A stretch of 22,217 bases of DNA from Alphaproteobacteria bacterium (GCA_029861675.1 JAOTYV010000045.1:1-22217), one strand, 5' to 3'; numbered from the stretch's first letter, positions 7,729-15,724 are shown. Numbers and translations are program-made. The notes: generated from the letters alone by a model not told the origin.

Positions 7729-8265
7729 CTAGACGATCTGTGCCTGGTCTTCCGCCAGCTCGCGGCCTTCGTCCATCGTCCAGCCGATGATCAGGAAGAC
7801 GCAGCCGATGAAGGCGGTCGTGAAGTCGGAAGATCCCACGCTGATCGACAGCATCTTTTGTCCCGGCGGATTGCTGAACGTCAGCGCCATGCTCAACAGG
7901 GCATTCGCGAAGGGTTTCGCCACGGCAAACAAAATGATCGCGATGGCGAAACCACGAAGCGAACGGATACAGTCCGCAGTGAAGATTTGCCCTTGTTCAT
8001 AGAGGCCAAACAAGGTGCGCAGGCGCCAGAACGCATAGATGGAAATGCTGCCCGGTATCAGGGATATGGCAAACCCCAGCATCAGGGACGCCGGCGGCAT
8101 GGGGTCGGGCAGGGGGCGGATATGGGCCAGTTCCGGGTGAGTCGGCGCCCAGACACTGAAGGTTGCCCACATGGTGGCAAGCACGGGCGGGATAGCGAAG
8201 GCGATAATCGTGCAGCAGATCCGCATGACGCGGCTAATCCGTTGGATGCGAACGAGATTCGACAT
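7729..8265 (-). CDS. DUF2975 membrane protein
   Basis: A 178-residue inner-membrane protein with four predicted transmembrane segments, roughly residues 15-37, 58-80, 103-125 and 148-167. The segment FWRLRTLFGLYEQGQIFTADCIRSLRGFA between helices 2 and 3 is the conserved core I associate with DUF2975: the helix-capping arginines followed by the G-x-I/F-F motif. GAGG lies about 6 bp before the ATG at 8265. First gene of an operon with the XRE regulator and lipoprotein. The biochemical role of this pair is not known to me; it is a widespread membrane protein/regulator module. Confidence 0.85.
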   Translation of the reverse strand: MSNLVRIQRISRVMRICCTIIAFAIPPVLATMWATFSVWAPTHPELAHIRPLPDPMPPASLMLGFAISLIPGSISIYAFWRLRTLFGLYEQGQIFTADCIRSLRGFAIAIILFAVAKPFANALLSMALTFSNPPGQKMLSISVGSSDFTTAFIGCVFLIIGWTMDEGRELAEDQAQIV

Positions 8266-8322
8266 GGCAGGCCTCGTGACTCGCTGGCTCAGACCGTAAT
8301 ACAGGCTATTTATTCGGAAAAT

Positions 8323-8340
8323 ACAATAAAAAATGATTGT
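8323..8340. promoter_or_regulatory. AT-rich promoter region with inverted repeat
   Basis: ACAAT (8323-8327) and ATTGT (8336-8340) form an 18-bp interrupted inverted repeat within the most AT-rich patch of this part of the window (about 8300-8355). It lies 58 bp upstream of the DUF2975 start and 128 bp upstream of the divergent lyase start. It is a plausible operator for the XRE regulator of the adjacent operon; the assignment is inference. Confidence 0.35.
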
Positions 8341-8467
8341 TTTACGATAATAAATCTGCCAAATGCCGACGGGCGCGCCGGGATCACGACGGCCCGAACC
8401 CGATTGTTCTCCGGGAGCGGGTTTGGCATGATCGGAATATCTGCAATCAACCCGTCGGAGATCGTCG

Positions 8468-9340
8468 ATGCCCGCCTATCGTACCTTCCTGTTCGCCCCC
8501 GGAAACCACCCGCGCAAGGTCGAGAAGGTATTCGGCTGCGGTTCGGACAATGTGATTCTCGATCTCGAGGATGCGGTGGCGAATGCCGAGAAGGTGGCGA
8601 CGCGGGCGACGGTGGTCGAGGCGTTGAAGCAACCGCGCCGGGGCGGCGGTTATGTCCGGGTCAATTCGTACAACACCGAATATTGTTACGGCGATGCGGC
8701 GGCCATCGTCGGGCCGTGGCTCGACGGCATCATTTTTCCGATGTGCGAGAGCGCCGATCAAATGCGGTCCTTCGACTGGCTGGTCGGCAGCCTGGAGCGC
8801 GAGCGCGGCCTGCCGGTCGGCGGCATCGACATCATTCCGATCATCGAGACGGGGAAGGGCATTGCCGCGGCGCGGGAGATCGCCTGCGCCGGCACGCGGG
8901 TCCGCCGCATGGCGTTCGGCGCGGGCGACTACACGCTGGACATGAACATGGAGTGGACGATCGAGGAGGCGGAACTGGAGCCCGCGCGGGCGGAAATGGT
9001 GATAGCGTCGCGCGTTGGCGACATCGAGCCGCCGCTCGACACGGTCTGGATTCATATCAAGGATTTGGAAAATCTCGAGGCATCGACGCGCCATGTGAAA
9101 CAGATCGGCTTCCAGGGCAAAATGTGCATCTATCCGCCGCAGGTCGAAGTGGTCAACCGGGTTTTCACGCCGAGTGACGCGGAAATCGATTTCGCCGAGC
9201 GCGTCATCGCGGCTTTTGCGGAAGCCGAGCGGCAGGGATCGTCCTCGATACAAATGGACGGCTATTTCATCGACTATCCGATCGTCTACAAGGCCCAGCG
9301 CACGCTCGAAACGCTGCGCCAGATCCGCGAGGCCGCGTGA
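8468..9340 (+). CDS. CoA ester lyase, HpcH/HpaI (citrate lyase beta-like)
   Basis: A 290-residue TIM-barrel lyase of the citrate lyase beta/malyl-CoA lyase type, which cleaves or forms a C-C bond in a 3-hydroxyacyl-CoA with Mg2+. Motifs seen: RTFLFAPGNHPRKVEK at the N-terminus, LDLEDAV (31-37), the Arg64 region (YVRVNS), the metal ligands Glu127 (IIPIIETGKGI) and Asp154 (FGAGDYTLD), and FQGKMCIYPPQVEVVN near residue 220. The ATG has GGAG 7 bp upstream. The length is typical. No neighbour fixes the substrate; malyl-, citramalyl- or methylmalyl-CoA are possible. Confidence 0.88.
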   Translation: MPAYRTFLFAPGNHPRKVEKVFGCGSDNVILDLEDAVANAEKVATRATVVEALKQPRRGGGYVRVNSYNTEYCYGDAAAIVGPWLDGIIFPMCESADQMRSFDWLVGSLERERGLPVGGIDIIPIIETGKGIAAAREIACAGTRVRRMAFGAGDYTLDMNMEWTIEEAELEPARAEMVIASRVGDIEPPLDTVWIHIKDLENLEASTRHVKQIGFQGKMCIYPPQVEVVNRVFTPSDAEIDFAERVIAAFAEAERQGSSSIQMDGYFIDYPIVYKAQRTLETLRQIREAA

Positions 9341-9604
9341 CGGGGCCGTCGACCATCCGGTAAACGAAAAGATCTGTCCGAAGCACGAACACGTGGTTCC
9401 GGCGCAGACGCCTGTCCGGCGGCATGGCACGGGCCCGACATGGTGGCGCTGACGGAGCTGTATGGAATCCCCGGATTTTCCGGGATTTGTGAAGAAAATC
9501 TAAACCTTTGCTGGCGATGCTAATCCGGCCCCTTAGGGCGGGCGATCCGACAACCGTGCCGTTGGTTCGGATTTATCAGAACCTTCATCCGGAAATGCGA
9601 TTCG
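9341..9604. other. Intergenic region, no gene supported
   Basis: Between the lyase and the glycosyltransferase. A hairpin with one bulged C (9466-9475 with 9479-9487, TTT loop) lies in it and may terminate the lyase transcript, though it has no T-tract. The AT-richer stretch 9485-9525 could contain the promoter of the following gene. Confidence 0.4.
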
Positions 9605-11233
9605 ATGAGCACGCAGGCCAACTCGGTGGGAGCGGAAAATCGGCGCGAAGGGGAAAGCCTTTCGCTGTCGCCGAGCCTGCTGCTTGCGTCCGTGGCGGTC
9701 GTGATGGCGGTTTGGATTCTGTACAGCTACCGGTTCTATTATCAAGACGACGCCTTCATCAGTCTTCGCTACGTACACAACCTGCTTACGCATGGCGAAC
9801 TGGCCTGGAATCCCGGTGAGCGCGTCGAGGGCTTTACCAATTTTCTCTTCGTGATGCTCACCGCCGCCCTGCAAAGCCTCGGGCTTGAACCGATGATGTC
9901 GACCCGGGTTGCCGGCTTTTCGGCCCTGGCGTTTATCGCCGCAGCTTTTTTGCCGGCGATGCGCCGTTTTGTACCGCTCGACGCGGCGTTGGTCGGCTGG
10001 GCGTTCGCGATATCCAGCATGCCTTTCCTGGTCTGGGTCTGGGGCGGGTTGGAAGGCCCGCTCTTCGGGGCGCTGGTCTTCGCCCTGCATGCGTGCGTGC
10101 TGATGGCGCTGAAGCAACCGCGCGCCTGGCAATGGCTGCCGCTGGCGGGCGTGGTGGCGGCGCTGGCGGTGATGACGCGCCAGGACGGCGCGATCTTTGT
10201 GGTGATCTCGGGCCTCGTCATCCTGCTGGGGTCGGGTTCCTTTCGCGAGGGTTTCTTCCGGGCCTTTCGCTTCGCCGCGTGTGGCGCGCCGTTCATCATC
10301 GGATTTTTGGCATTCCGCTATGCGTATTACGGCGAATTCCTGCCGAACACCTATTACGTGAAGGCGTCGGCCAACCTGCTCGAAGGCCTCAAATATGTTG
10401 CGCTCTATGCGCTGCAACCGCCCCTCCTGCCAATCCTGGCGCTGGTTGCCGGCGTGTTCGGCTGGCGGGGCCGGTACCGCCGGGAGGTGGCGTATCTGGG
10501 CGCGAGCGCGGGGCTGTATGCGCTCTATGTCGCATCGGTCGGCGGCGATCACATGGCGCAATACCGTTTGTTGGCGCCATTGGCGGCCTTGTTTGCCATG
10601 CTGGTCAGTTTTGGCGCCTCCGAAGTGTTGCCGCGCATCGCGCGGCCGCTCATCCCGGCCGCCACGCTGTCCACCCTGATCGTTCTGCAATCCTTTGTGG
10701 TAACCGGCAAGCGGTGGGATCAAGCGGCGGTCATGGGCACCATCGTCGGCCAGTATATCGCCGAGGCCTGGCCACCCGGTGCGCTGATCGCGCTCAATAC
10801 CGCCGGCTCCACGGCTTTTTATAATCCGGATAAGCGGTTCATCGACATGCTGGGGCTGAACGACGCGGTGATCGCGCGCCGGGACATCCCGGCGATTAGA
10901 TTGCGCCGTCAGCATTGGCCGGGTCACAATAAGGGGGACGGCGCGTATGTGCTGTCGCGCCGGCCGGACTACATCATCCTCGCCGCGGCGGACGGCCGCG
11001 ATGTCAGCGATCCGTGGTTCCTCTCGGATATCGAACTGGTGGAAAACCCGAAGTTTCTTCAGTGCTACGCGCAGAACAAGGTGTTCATTCCCTACAGTTA
11101 TCCCGAAGTCGATACGGTGATGCCGTATGACCGGACGGGGCCATTGACCGGTCCGCAAAAGAGAATTCTTCTTCCCTTCGTTTATTACAAACGGAAGGAC
11201 AGGCCCGAGTGCGGGCGCGGCGGCGCAAAATAA
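9605..11233 (+). CDS. Multi-pass membrane glycosyltransferase-like protein (GT39/AftB-like)
   Basis: A 542-residue integral membrane protein with about ten hydrophobic segments between residues 25 and 370 and a soluble C-terminal region. The first loop has YYQDDAFISLRY, the acidic DD motif of GT-C enzymes such as protein O-mannosyl- and arabinofuranosyl-transferases, followed by NPGERVEGFTNFLF. Later loops carry WGGLEGPLF, MTRQDGAIF and YYGEFLPNTYYVKAS. These match the polyprenyl-phosphate-sugar-dependent family in which arabinofuranosyltransferase-like proteins fall. It should transfer a sugar on the periplasmic face. The C-terminal region (about 390-540) includes LNTAGSTAFY and MLGLNDAVI, usual in the family. 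Donor and acceptor are unknown. Confidence 0.8.
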   Translation: MSTQANSVGAENRREGESLSLSPSLLLASVAVVMAVWILYSYRFYYQDDAFISLRYVHNLLTHGELAWNPGERVEGFTNFLFVMLTAALQSLGLEPMMSTRVAGFSALAFIAAAFLPAMRRFVPLDAALVGWAFAISSMPFLVWVWGGLEGPLFGALVFALHACVLMALKQPRAWQWLPLAGVVAALAVMTRQDGAIFVVISGLVILLGSGSFREGFFRAFRFAACGAPFIIGFLAFRYAYYGEFLPNTYYVKASANLLEGLKYVALYALQPPLLPILALVAGVFGWRGRYRREVAYLGASAGLYALYVASVGGDHMAQYRLLAPLAALFAMLVSFGASEVLPRIARPLIPAATLSTLIVLQSFVVTGKRWDQAAVMGTIVGQYIAEAWPPGALIALNTAGSTAFYNPDKRFIDMLGLNDAVIARRDIPAIRLRRQHWPGHNKGDGAYVLSRRPDYIILAAADGRDVSDPWFLSDIELVENPKFLQCYAQNKVFIPYSYPEVDTVMPYDRTGPLTGPQKRILLPFVYYKRKDRPECGRGGAK

Positions 11234-11310
11234 CTTGCGCGATCGCCGGCTGTGTTTGACGATCCTGCACGATTGGAAGCTTGGCGATCTGGGAAAACGG
11301 AGGGATCGGA

Positions 11311-12156
11311 ATGGCATTTTCGGTCGAACCGCTCGGCGATCATATCGCGGGAGAGGTGAAGGGCATCGATCTACGCGCGCCGGTCGATGCGGTAACGCGC
11401 GCGGCGTTGAATGACGCCTTGGCCGAACACGTTGTTTTGGTGTTCCGCGAGCAGGAGTTGAAGCCGATCCAATTCGTCGGGGCCGCGGGCCTCTTCGGCC
11501 CGACCATGCGCCAGCACTATTCGCAATTCGAAAGTCCCGATCATCCGCATCTGGCGTATGTGTCGAGCGAGGACGGCGGCGTGGGCGCGGACGGTAAACG
11601 CATCCCGCGCGCGACCATGTGGCATACCGACCACACCAATCATGAACGCCCGCCCAAGGCGACCATGCTCTATGCGGTCGAACTGCCAAGCCAGGGCGGC
11701 GGCACCAGCTTCGCCAACATGCGGGCCGGTTTGGCGGCCTTGCCGGAAGACCTTCAAGACCGGCTATCGAAACTGAGGACGGTCAACAATCTGGCGGTCG
11801 AGGTGACGAAAGGCGGCAACGCGCGGGCGCGGCCGGAAGATGCTGAAAAATACTCCAACAACGTGATGCATCCGATGGTGCGAACCCATCCGGACAACGG
11901 CACCAAGGCGCTCTATTTCCACATCAGCAAGACCGAGCGGATCGAGGGCATGGAGCCGGAGGAAAGCATCGAATTCCTCGCCGACCTGCTGGCGCAGGCG
12001 ATCAAGCCGCAATTCGTCTACCGGCATGAATGGCGGCTCGGCGACATGGTTGTGTTCGACAACCGCGCCGCGATGCACCGCGCCCATGCCGACTACGACA
12101 TGTCCGAACGCCGCCTGCTTTATCGCGTCATCGTCGAGGGCGACCGCCCGGTTTAG
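11311..12156 (+). CDS. TauD/TfdA family Fe(II)/2-oxoglutarate dioxygenase (paralogue 1)
   Basis: A 281-residue enzyme that couples oxidative decarboxylation of 2-oxoglutarate to hydroxylation of a substrate. Fe ligands: His105 and Asp107 (MWHTDHTN) and His256 (NRAAMHRAHADY); Arg272 (YRVIV) should bind 2-oxoglutarate. The ATG at 11311 is preferred over the in-frame TTG at 11281 because GGAGG lies about 7 bp upstream. The N-terminal GDHIAGEVKGIDL is the usual first strand. It is one of three paralogues within 5.4 kb. Taurine, 2,4-D-like and other carboxylate substrates are possible; sequence does not decide. Confidence 0.9.
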   Translation: MAFSVEPLGDHIAGEVKGIDLRAPVDAVTRAALNDALAEHVVLVFREQELKPIQFVGAAGLFGPTMRQHYSQFESPDHPHLAYVSSEDGGVGADGKRIPRATMWHTDHTNHERPPKATMLYAVELPSQGGGTSFANMRAGLAALPEDLQDRLSKLRTVNNLAVEVTKGGNARARPEDAEKYSNNVMHPMVRTHPDNGTKALYFHISKTERIEGMEPEESIEFLADLLAQAIKPQFVYRHEWRLGDMVVFDNRAAMHRAHADYDMSERRLLYRVIVEGDRPV

Positions 12157-12172
12157 GCTATTGGTTACGGTT

Positions 12173-12242
12173 CCAGCCCGCTCCCCCACCCGGCCACCCA
12201 ATGCCAGTATCCTGTAGGTGGCCGGGTGGGGGAGCGGGCTGG
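12173..12242. repeat. 26-bp perfect inverted repeat (long hairpin)
   Basis: Arms 12173-12198 and 12217-12242 are exact reverse complements over 26 bp and enclose an 18-nt loop. The stem is about 80% G+C (core CCGCTCCCCCACCCGGCC). It sits between convergent genes (dioxygenase end 12156, queD end 12266), so it may act as a bidirectional terminator, but neither side has a T-tract. The length and perfection are more like a dispersed palindromic element or a miniature mobile element. No second copy occurs in this window. Confidence 0.85.
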
Positions 12243-12265
12243 CGCCGACTTCATGAAAGTGAATG

Positions 12266-12643
12266 TTACGCGACCGGTCCGGTGTAGTGGCAGGCCTCGC
12301 CGTTGGCGTCGCGGCTGACGGTGACGCAGGACAGCGCCGGCAACGCGCCCTTCAGCCGCTGCCACAGCCAGATGCTGATATTCTCCAGGCTCGGCAATTC
12401 AAGACCCGGGATATCGTTCAGGCAGTTGTGATCGAGCGTTTCGCGGACCGCCGCGATCGCGGCGCTCACCTGGTCGAAATCCTGCACCCAGCCGAATTTC
12501 GGGTCCGGGATGCCGGTCAGCGCCAGCTCGACCTTGAAGGAATGGCCGTGCATGCGGCGGTAGGGGTGATCCTCCGGCATGTTCGGGAAGAAATGCGCGG
12601 CGCTGAATCCGAAGCTTTTTACGATGGTCACGACATTTGTCAT
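12266..12643 (-). CDS. queD: 6-carboxytetrahydropterin synthase (QueD family)
   Basis: A 125-residue PTPS-fold enzyme for the second step of 7-deazaguanine (preQ0/queuosine) synthesis: dihydroneopterin triphosphate to 6-carboxytetrahydropterin. Zinc ligands His17 (FSAAHFF), His32 and His34 (MHGHSF) are present, as are Asp71-His72 (DHNCLND) and Glu116. The catalytic Cys that precedes HGH by four positions in E. coli QueD is Tyr28 here (HPYRRMHGHS), so it may use another residue or be a variant subgroup. The ATG at 12643 shares its A with the queE stop codon (TGATG), which indicates translational coupling. Confidence 0.88.
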   Translation of the reverse strand: MTNVVTIVKSFGFSAAHFFPNMPEDHPYRRMHGHSFKVELALTGIPDPKFGWVQDFDQVSAAIAAVRETLDHNCLNDIPGLELPSLENISIWLWQRLKGALPALSCVTVSRDANGEACHYTGPVA

Positions 12644-13296
12644 CAACGGATTCCGAGCATTTTGTGGGTTTGGAGGCTGAGCCGCCATTGCGGGTGGTCG
12701 AGGCAATAGTCGCACGCCGCCGCCATGTTGTTCTCGATATCGGGTCCGTCCATCGGCTGCAACGAGAAATGTGCGAAATCGAGGTCGAGCATCGCCAAGG
12801 GATCGATGCCCGGTTGCGGATACACCACCTTCAATTCATGGCCGGATTGCTGGACAAAATCGGCGCCCGCCTTCGGGCTGACGCAGATCCAGTCGATGCC
12901 GCCGGGAACGGGCAGGGTGCCGTTCGTCTCGATGGCGATCTCGAAGCCTTGGCCATGCAGCGCATCGATCAGCGGCGGGTCCAGTTGCAGCAGCGGCTCG
13001 CCACCGGTGCAGACCACATAAGGCAAGCCGGTTGCGGCTGCCGGCCAGTAGGATGCAACCGCTTCGGCCAATGCGCCGGCGGTCTCGAACCGGCCGCCGC
13101 CAAGTCCGTCGGTGCCGACGAATTCGGTATCGCAAAAGCGACAGACCGCGGTGGCCCGGTCCGCCTCGCGCCCGCTCCACAGATTGCAGCCGGAAAAGCG
13201 GCAGAAGACCGATGCGCGGCCGGCCCGTGCGCCTTCGCCCTGCAGCGTGTAGAAGATCTCTTTTACCGAATAGGTCACCGGATCGGCCGCCACCAC
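12643..13296 (-). CDS. queE: 7-carboxy-7-deazaguanine synthase (radical SAM QueE)
   Basis: A 217-residue radical-SAM enzyme that converts 6-carboxytetrahydropterin to 7-carboxy-7-deazaguanine. The 4Fe-4S cysteines follow the extended pattern C37-x14-C52-x2-C55 (SGCNLWSGRE ... CRFCDTE) used by a proteobacterial QueE subgroup rather than the common Cx3Cx2C. KEIFYTLQGEG near the N-terminus and CTGGEPLLQLD are family signatures. The start at 13296 is GTG, adjacent to a second GTG, with a weak AAGG before it. Forms an operon with queD (1-bp stop/start overlap); 43 bp separate it from the dioxygenase gene upstream on the same strand. Confidence 0.9.
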   Translation of the reverse strand: MVAADPVTYSVKEIFYTLQGEGARAGRASVFCRFSGCNLWSGREADRATAVCRFCDTEFVGTDGLGGGRFETAGALAEAVASYWPAAATGLPYVVCTGGEPLLQLDPPLIDALHGQGFEIAIETNGTLPVPGGIDWICVSPKAGADFVQQSGHELKVVYPQPGIDPLAMLDLDFAHFSLQPMDGPDIENNMAAACDYCLDHPQWRLSLQTHKMLGIR

Positions 13297-13339
13297 CTTG
13301 CAAAAAGAAGCGCCGAAGTAAGCCTCTTTGTGCGCCGCG

Positions 13340-14227
13340 TCAAGAAGACGTCATGCCCGGTTCCGGCACCGCGAAATCGTCCGGCCGCAAGAAGATGGTG
13401 GTGCGCTTGGCGAAGCGGGGCACGGTTTCGTCAAAGGCGTCGCGCCGATGCAGCAGCCGCGCATTGTCCCACATCACCACGTCGCCGTTGCGCCAGGTAT
13501 GCGTATAGATATGCGCCGGTTGCAGGATATGCGCGAACAGGGCGTCCAGGAGGTCTTGCGTTTTGGATTCCGGTTGTCCTTCGATCTCGAAGGTCTTGAA
13601 CGGATCGAGATACAGCGACCGCTGCCCGGTCACCGGATTTTGCAGCACGATGTCGTGGGTGGCCGGCGGCGTGCGATCGTTGATTTCCCGGATCTTCTTT
13701 TTGTCCTTGATGTCGCGCTGGAAGCTGACATTCGGTTGCAGGCCGTATTTGCACGTAGCCTGCTTGCCATCGACCTGGGCGCGCAAATCGTCGGGCATGC
13801 TGTCATAGGCGAGCGCGGTGTTGCACCAGGACGTCCTGCCGTCGTTTTCGGGGACTTCGGCTGCCTGAAAGATCGATCCGCTGGCCGGCCGTTGACGGTA
13901 AATCTGGTCGTGATGCCATTTCAACTCATAGGTGCCGAGTCCGCCGAGCGGCGTCCCGTCCGGCCGCTTGAGGCCGGTGACGTAAATCACCTCGGGGTGC
14001 AGCGGCGAATGCATGTCGCCGCGGACGATATGGTCGAGCTCACCATAGCCGCGGCTGTAATCGACCAGTTCGCGCTCGGTCAGGTTCTGGCGGCGAAACA
14101 GCAGCAGCGGATCGCGCTGCCAAAGGTGATAGATCGCATCGAAGGTCTCGCGATCGAGCGTGGCGAGGTCGATGTCGAGCACTTCCAGGCCGAAATTGTC
14201 CTGTAAGGGCCGGGTGCGTAGCTCCAT
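13340..14227 (-). CDS. TauD/TfdA family Fe(II)/2-oxoglutarate dioxygenase (paralogue 2)
   Basis: A 295-residue member with Fe ligands His105 and Asp107 (KWHHDQIY) and His260 (ARLLHRRDAF), and Arg275 (KRTTIFL) for 2-oxoglutarate. It is distant from the other two paralogues here: it has a long central insertion rich in Lys/Asp (about 165-190, RDIKDKKKIREI). GGAGAA lies 8 bp before the ATG at 14227. It is on the same strand as queE-queD with a 43-bp gap and may be transcribed ahead of them, though no function links it to deazaguanine synthesis. Substrate unknown. Confidence 0.9.
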   Translation of the reverse strand: MELRTRPLQDNFGLEVLDIDLATLDRETFDAIYHLWQRDPLLLFRRQNLTERELVDYSRGYGELDHIVRGDMHSPLHPEVIYVTGLKRPDGTPLGGLGTYELKWHHDQIYRQRPASGSIFQAAEVPENDGRTSWCNTALAYDSMPDDLRAQVDGKQATCKYGLQPNVSFQRDIKDKKKIREINDRTPPATHDIVLQNPVTGQRSLYLDPFKTFEIEGQPESKTQDLLDALFAHILQPAHIYTHTWRNGDVVMWDNARLLHRRDAFDETVPRFAKRTTIFLRPDDFAVPEPGMTSS

Positions 14228-14347
14228 CGGGGCGTTCTCCGTGTGTCGATGCGTCTCCTAAGGGAAAGCAATAGTATCGTTTTTCAGTTGGTGCGGCCAA
14301 TATGAGGGTTCCCAATGAGGGGGCGGCGACCATGCGGGGCGGTTTGA

Positions 14348-14797
14348 ATGCGACGCAAGCGGGTATGGGGCGGGTTGATGTTCGCGGTCGTCGCGTTGGG
14401 CGCGGTTGGCGGGATGCTGCTGTGGAATGGCGATGACGGGTACACCGGCCGTTATGGCGAAATTCGTCGGCTCATACTCGATAACCTGCAACTCGGGAGG
14501 CATTTTACCCGGGCGACGAATACCGTCACGATCAAGGCCGTGCGCCCACATGTCGCTACTGGCGATGTCGCGGTGCTCGCCCGCATGCTGGGCGATGAGA
14601 AAGGGACGGTCGCCGTCGCCGCGGCGCATTTGCTGGAATTGCTCGGAACGCCGGGAGAGGCGGCGTTACGCGCCGCCGCGCGAAACCCGGATTTCCGTAT
14701 CTCCGGTCACGCACAAGACGCGCTGCGCCATATCAAGCAATGCCGTGATCCCTCGATCGGGAATCTGGATCGCAGTGTCTGTCCGGCGGCCGAATAG
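14348..14797 (+). CDS. Membrane-anchored HEAT-repeat-like protein
   Basis: A 149-residue product with a basic start (MRRKRVW) and one hydrophobic segment at about 7-26 that acts as a signal anchor. The rest is helical with alanine/leucine patterns of HEAT or PBS-lyase repeats: VAVLARMLGDEKGTVAVAAA, then LLELLGTPGEAALRAAARNP and ISGHAQDALRHI. Two Cys at the end (about 132 and 144) may form a disulfide outside the cytoplasm. The ribosome site is weak. Probably a periplasm-facing scaffold; function unknown. Confidence 0.65.
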   Translation: MRRKRVWGGLMFAVVALGAVGGMLLWNGDDGYTGRYGEIRRLILDNLQLGRHFTRATNTVTIKAVRPHVATGDVAVLARMLGDEKGTVAVAAAHLLELLGTPGEAALRAAARNPDFRISGHAQDALRHIKQCRDPSIGNLDRSVCPAAE

Positions 14798-14863
14798 AAC
14801 GGTCAGGCTCAATCGCCGCCCTGCATCGTGGAGTCTTGTCTTCGTAGTCGAAGCGCCTGCCGT

Positions 14864-14898
14864 CACCCTCCCAACCAAATATGTCGGTCGGGAGGGTG
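14864..14898 (+). terminator. Candidate terminator hairpin
   Basis: CACCCTCCC (14864-14872) pairs with GGGAGGGTG (14890-14898), with ACC/GGT (14874-14876 with 14886-14888) extending the stem after one mismatch. The following TTCAGCAGTCGTTTT has only a short T-run. It lies 66 bp after the HEAT-like gene and 69 bp beyond the convergent small membrane gene. Confidence 0.4.
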
Positions 14899-14967
14899 TT
14901 CAGCAGTCGTTTTAGGAACGCGGTCATATCGAAACGGTAATGCCGTCGACCGCGTCGAATTGGCCGG

Positions 14968-15270
14968 TTATTGGCCTTGCGGCTGACCGCCAGCCATCGG
15001 CTGATGATGCTGCGGCTCCGGCTGCGGTGCGGCCATCGGGGCCTCATGAGGGGTCTCTTGCGGCGCTTCGTCCGCCCCATGACCCGAATTCATCCGCATG
15101 TCGATGACATATAGAACGACGCCGGCCACGAACAGGGCGCCTCGAATGGCCCATCCGACGGTCTCGCCCCAGGTATCGATCCAGGACAACAAACGAAATT
15201 CATATCCGACAAAATTCAGCGCAGCGCTTCCAATTCCGAAGAGCAGCAGCAGTAAAGCTATCTGTTTCAT
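14968..15270 (-). CDS. Small two-helix membrane protein with Pro/Gln/His tail
   Basis: A 100-residue protein with two transmembrane segments (about 3-21 and 38-58) separated by a short loop with Trp and Arg. The tail from about 65 to 100 is low-complexity (PQETPHEAPMAAPQPEPQHH) and probably disordered in the cytoplasm or periplasm. AGAGGA lies 9 bp before the ATG at 15270. No family recognised. Confidence 0.65.
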   Translation of the reverse strand: MKQIALLLLLFGIGSAALNFVGYEFRLLSWIDTWGETVGWAIRGALFVAGVVLYVIDMRMNSGHGADEAPQETPHEAPMAAPQPEPQHHQPMAGGQPQGQ

Positions 15271-15724
15271 GGCGAGGTCCTCTTCGTTAAGTATGTTTTA
15301 TTGAAAGGAAATTCGACGATTCTTCGCCGTTGGGCGGGACTAAATCACATGAAGAGTTAACAGAAAGTTAACGCCATTTTTATGGATTAATTCCTAAATC
15401 ACTCGGGATAATTTTGCCTTATTCCTTGGGCGTGTTCGGTCGATCCTGTCTGCGGATTTCCGCCTGCCATGGCAGGCGGCGGAGTTACCTATGCAGTTGT
15501 TTTGGCCATTCGATGGCGTTCGCGGCGCTTGGCGCTGTCCAATTACGCAGCGGGCCCGGCCCGGTCGCATCGACAAAGGGACGGCACGGCGTCCGAATTC
15601 GATGGGGCCGTATTTTAAGTGCGGGTCAATCAGGCTATCGTGGAAGGGAAGCCGGCCGGATGGCCGTGTCCTCAAGGAATATATGCGCAGGGGCGGCAGG
15701 ATAAATTCTTAGGGAGGGAACCCC
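15271..15724. other. 454-bp non-coding region upstream of the dioxygenase operon
   Basis: No gene is supported; short open frames here lack ribosome sites and family resemblance. The first part (about 15290-15420) is clearly AT-richer than its surroundings and contains AGTTAAC twice, 4 bp apart (15356-15373). Then comes a 20-bp perfect palindrome (15460-15479). The last 180 bp are GC-rich, run directly into the AGGGAGG site at 15712-15718 and could be a structured leader. No riboswitch class that I know was matched. Confidence 0.6.
15460..15479. repeat. 20-bp perfect palindrome
   Basis: CCGCCTGCCATGGCAGGCGG reads identically on both strands with no spacer. It is 245 bp upstream of the dioxygenase start. 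It might be a protein-binding operator or form a cruciform; no regulator can be named. Confidence 0.75.

Noticed and set aside
9564..9583. TpsiC-like GGTTCGG ... GAACC segment suggesting a tRNA
   Set aside because: No acceptor stem, anticodon arm or D-arm could be assembled around it.
15491..15712. Possible small 73-residue protein upstream of the dioxygenase operon
   Set aside because: No ribosome site, no recognised motif, and it ends at the ribosome site of the next gene; better described as leader sequence.
15480..15724. Riboswitch in the leader of the dioxygenase operon
   Set aside because: I looked for cobalamin, SAM-II and glycine riboswitch consensus elements and found none convincing.
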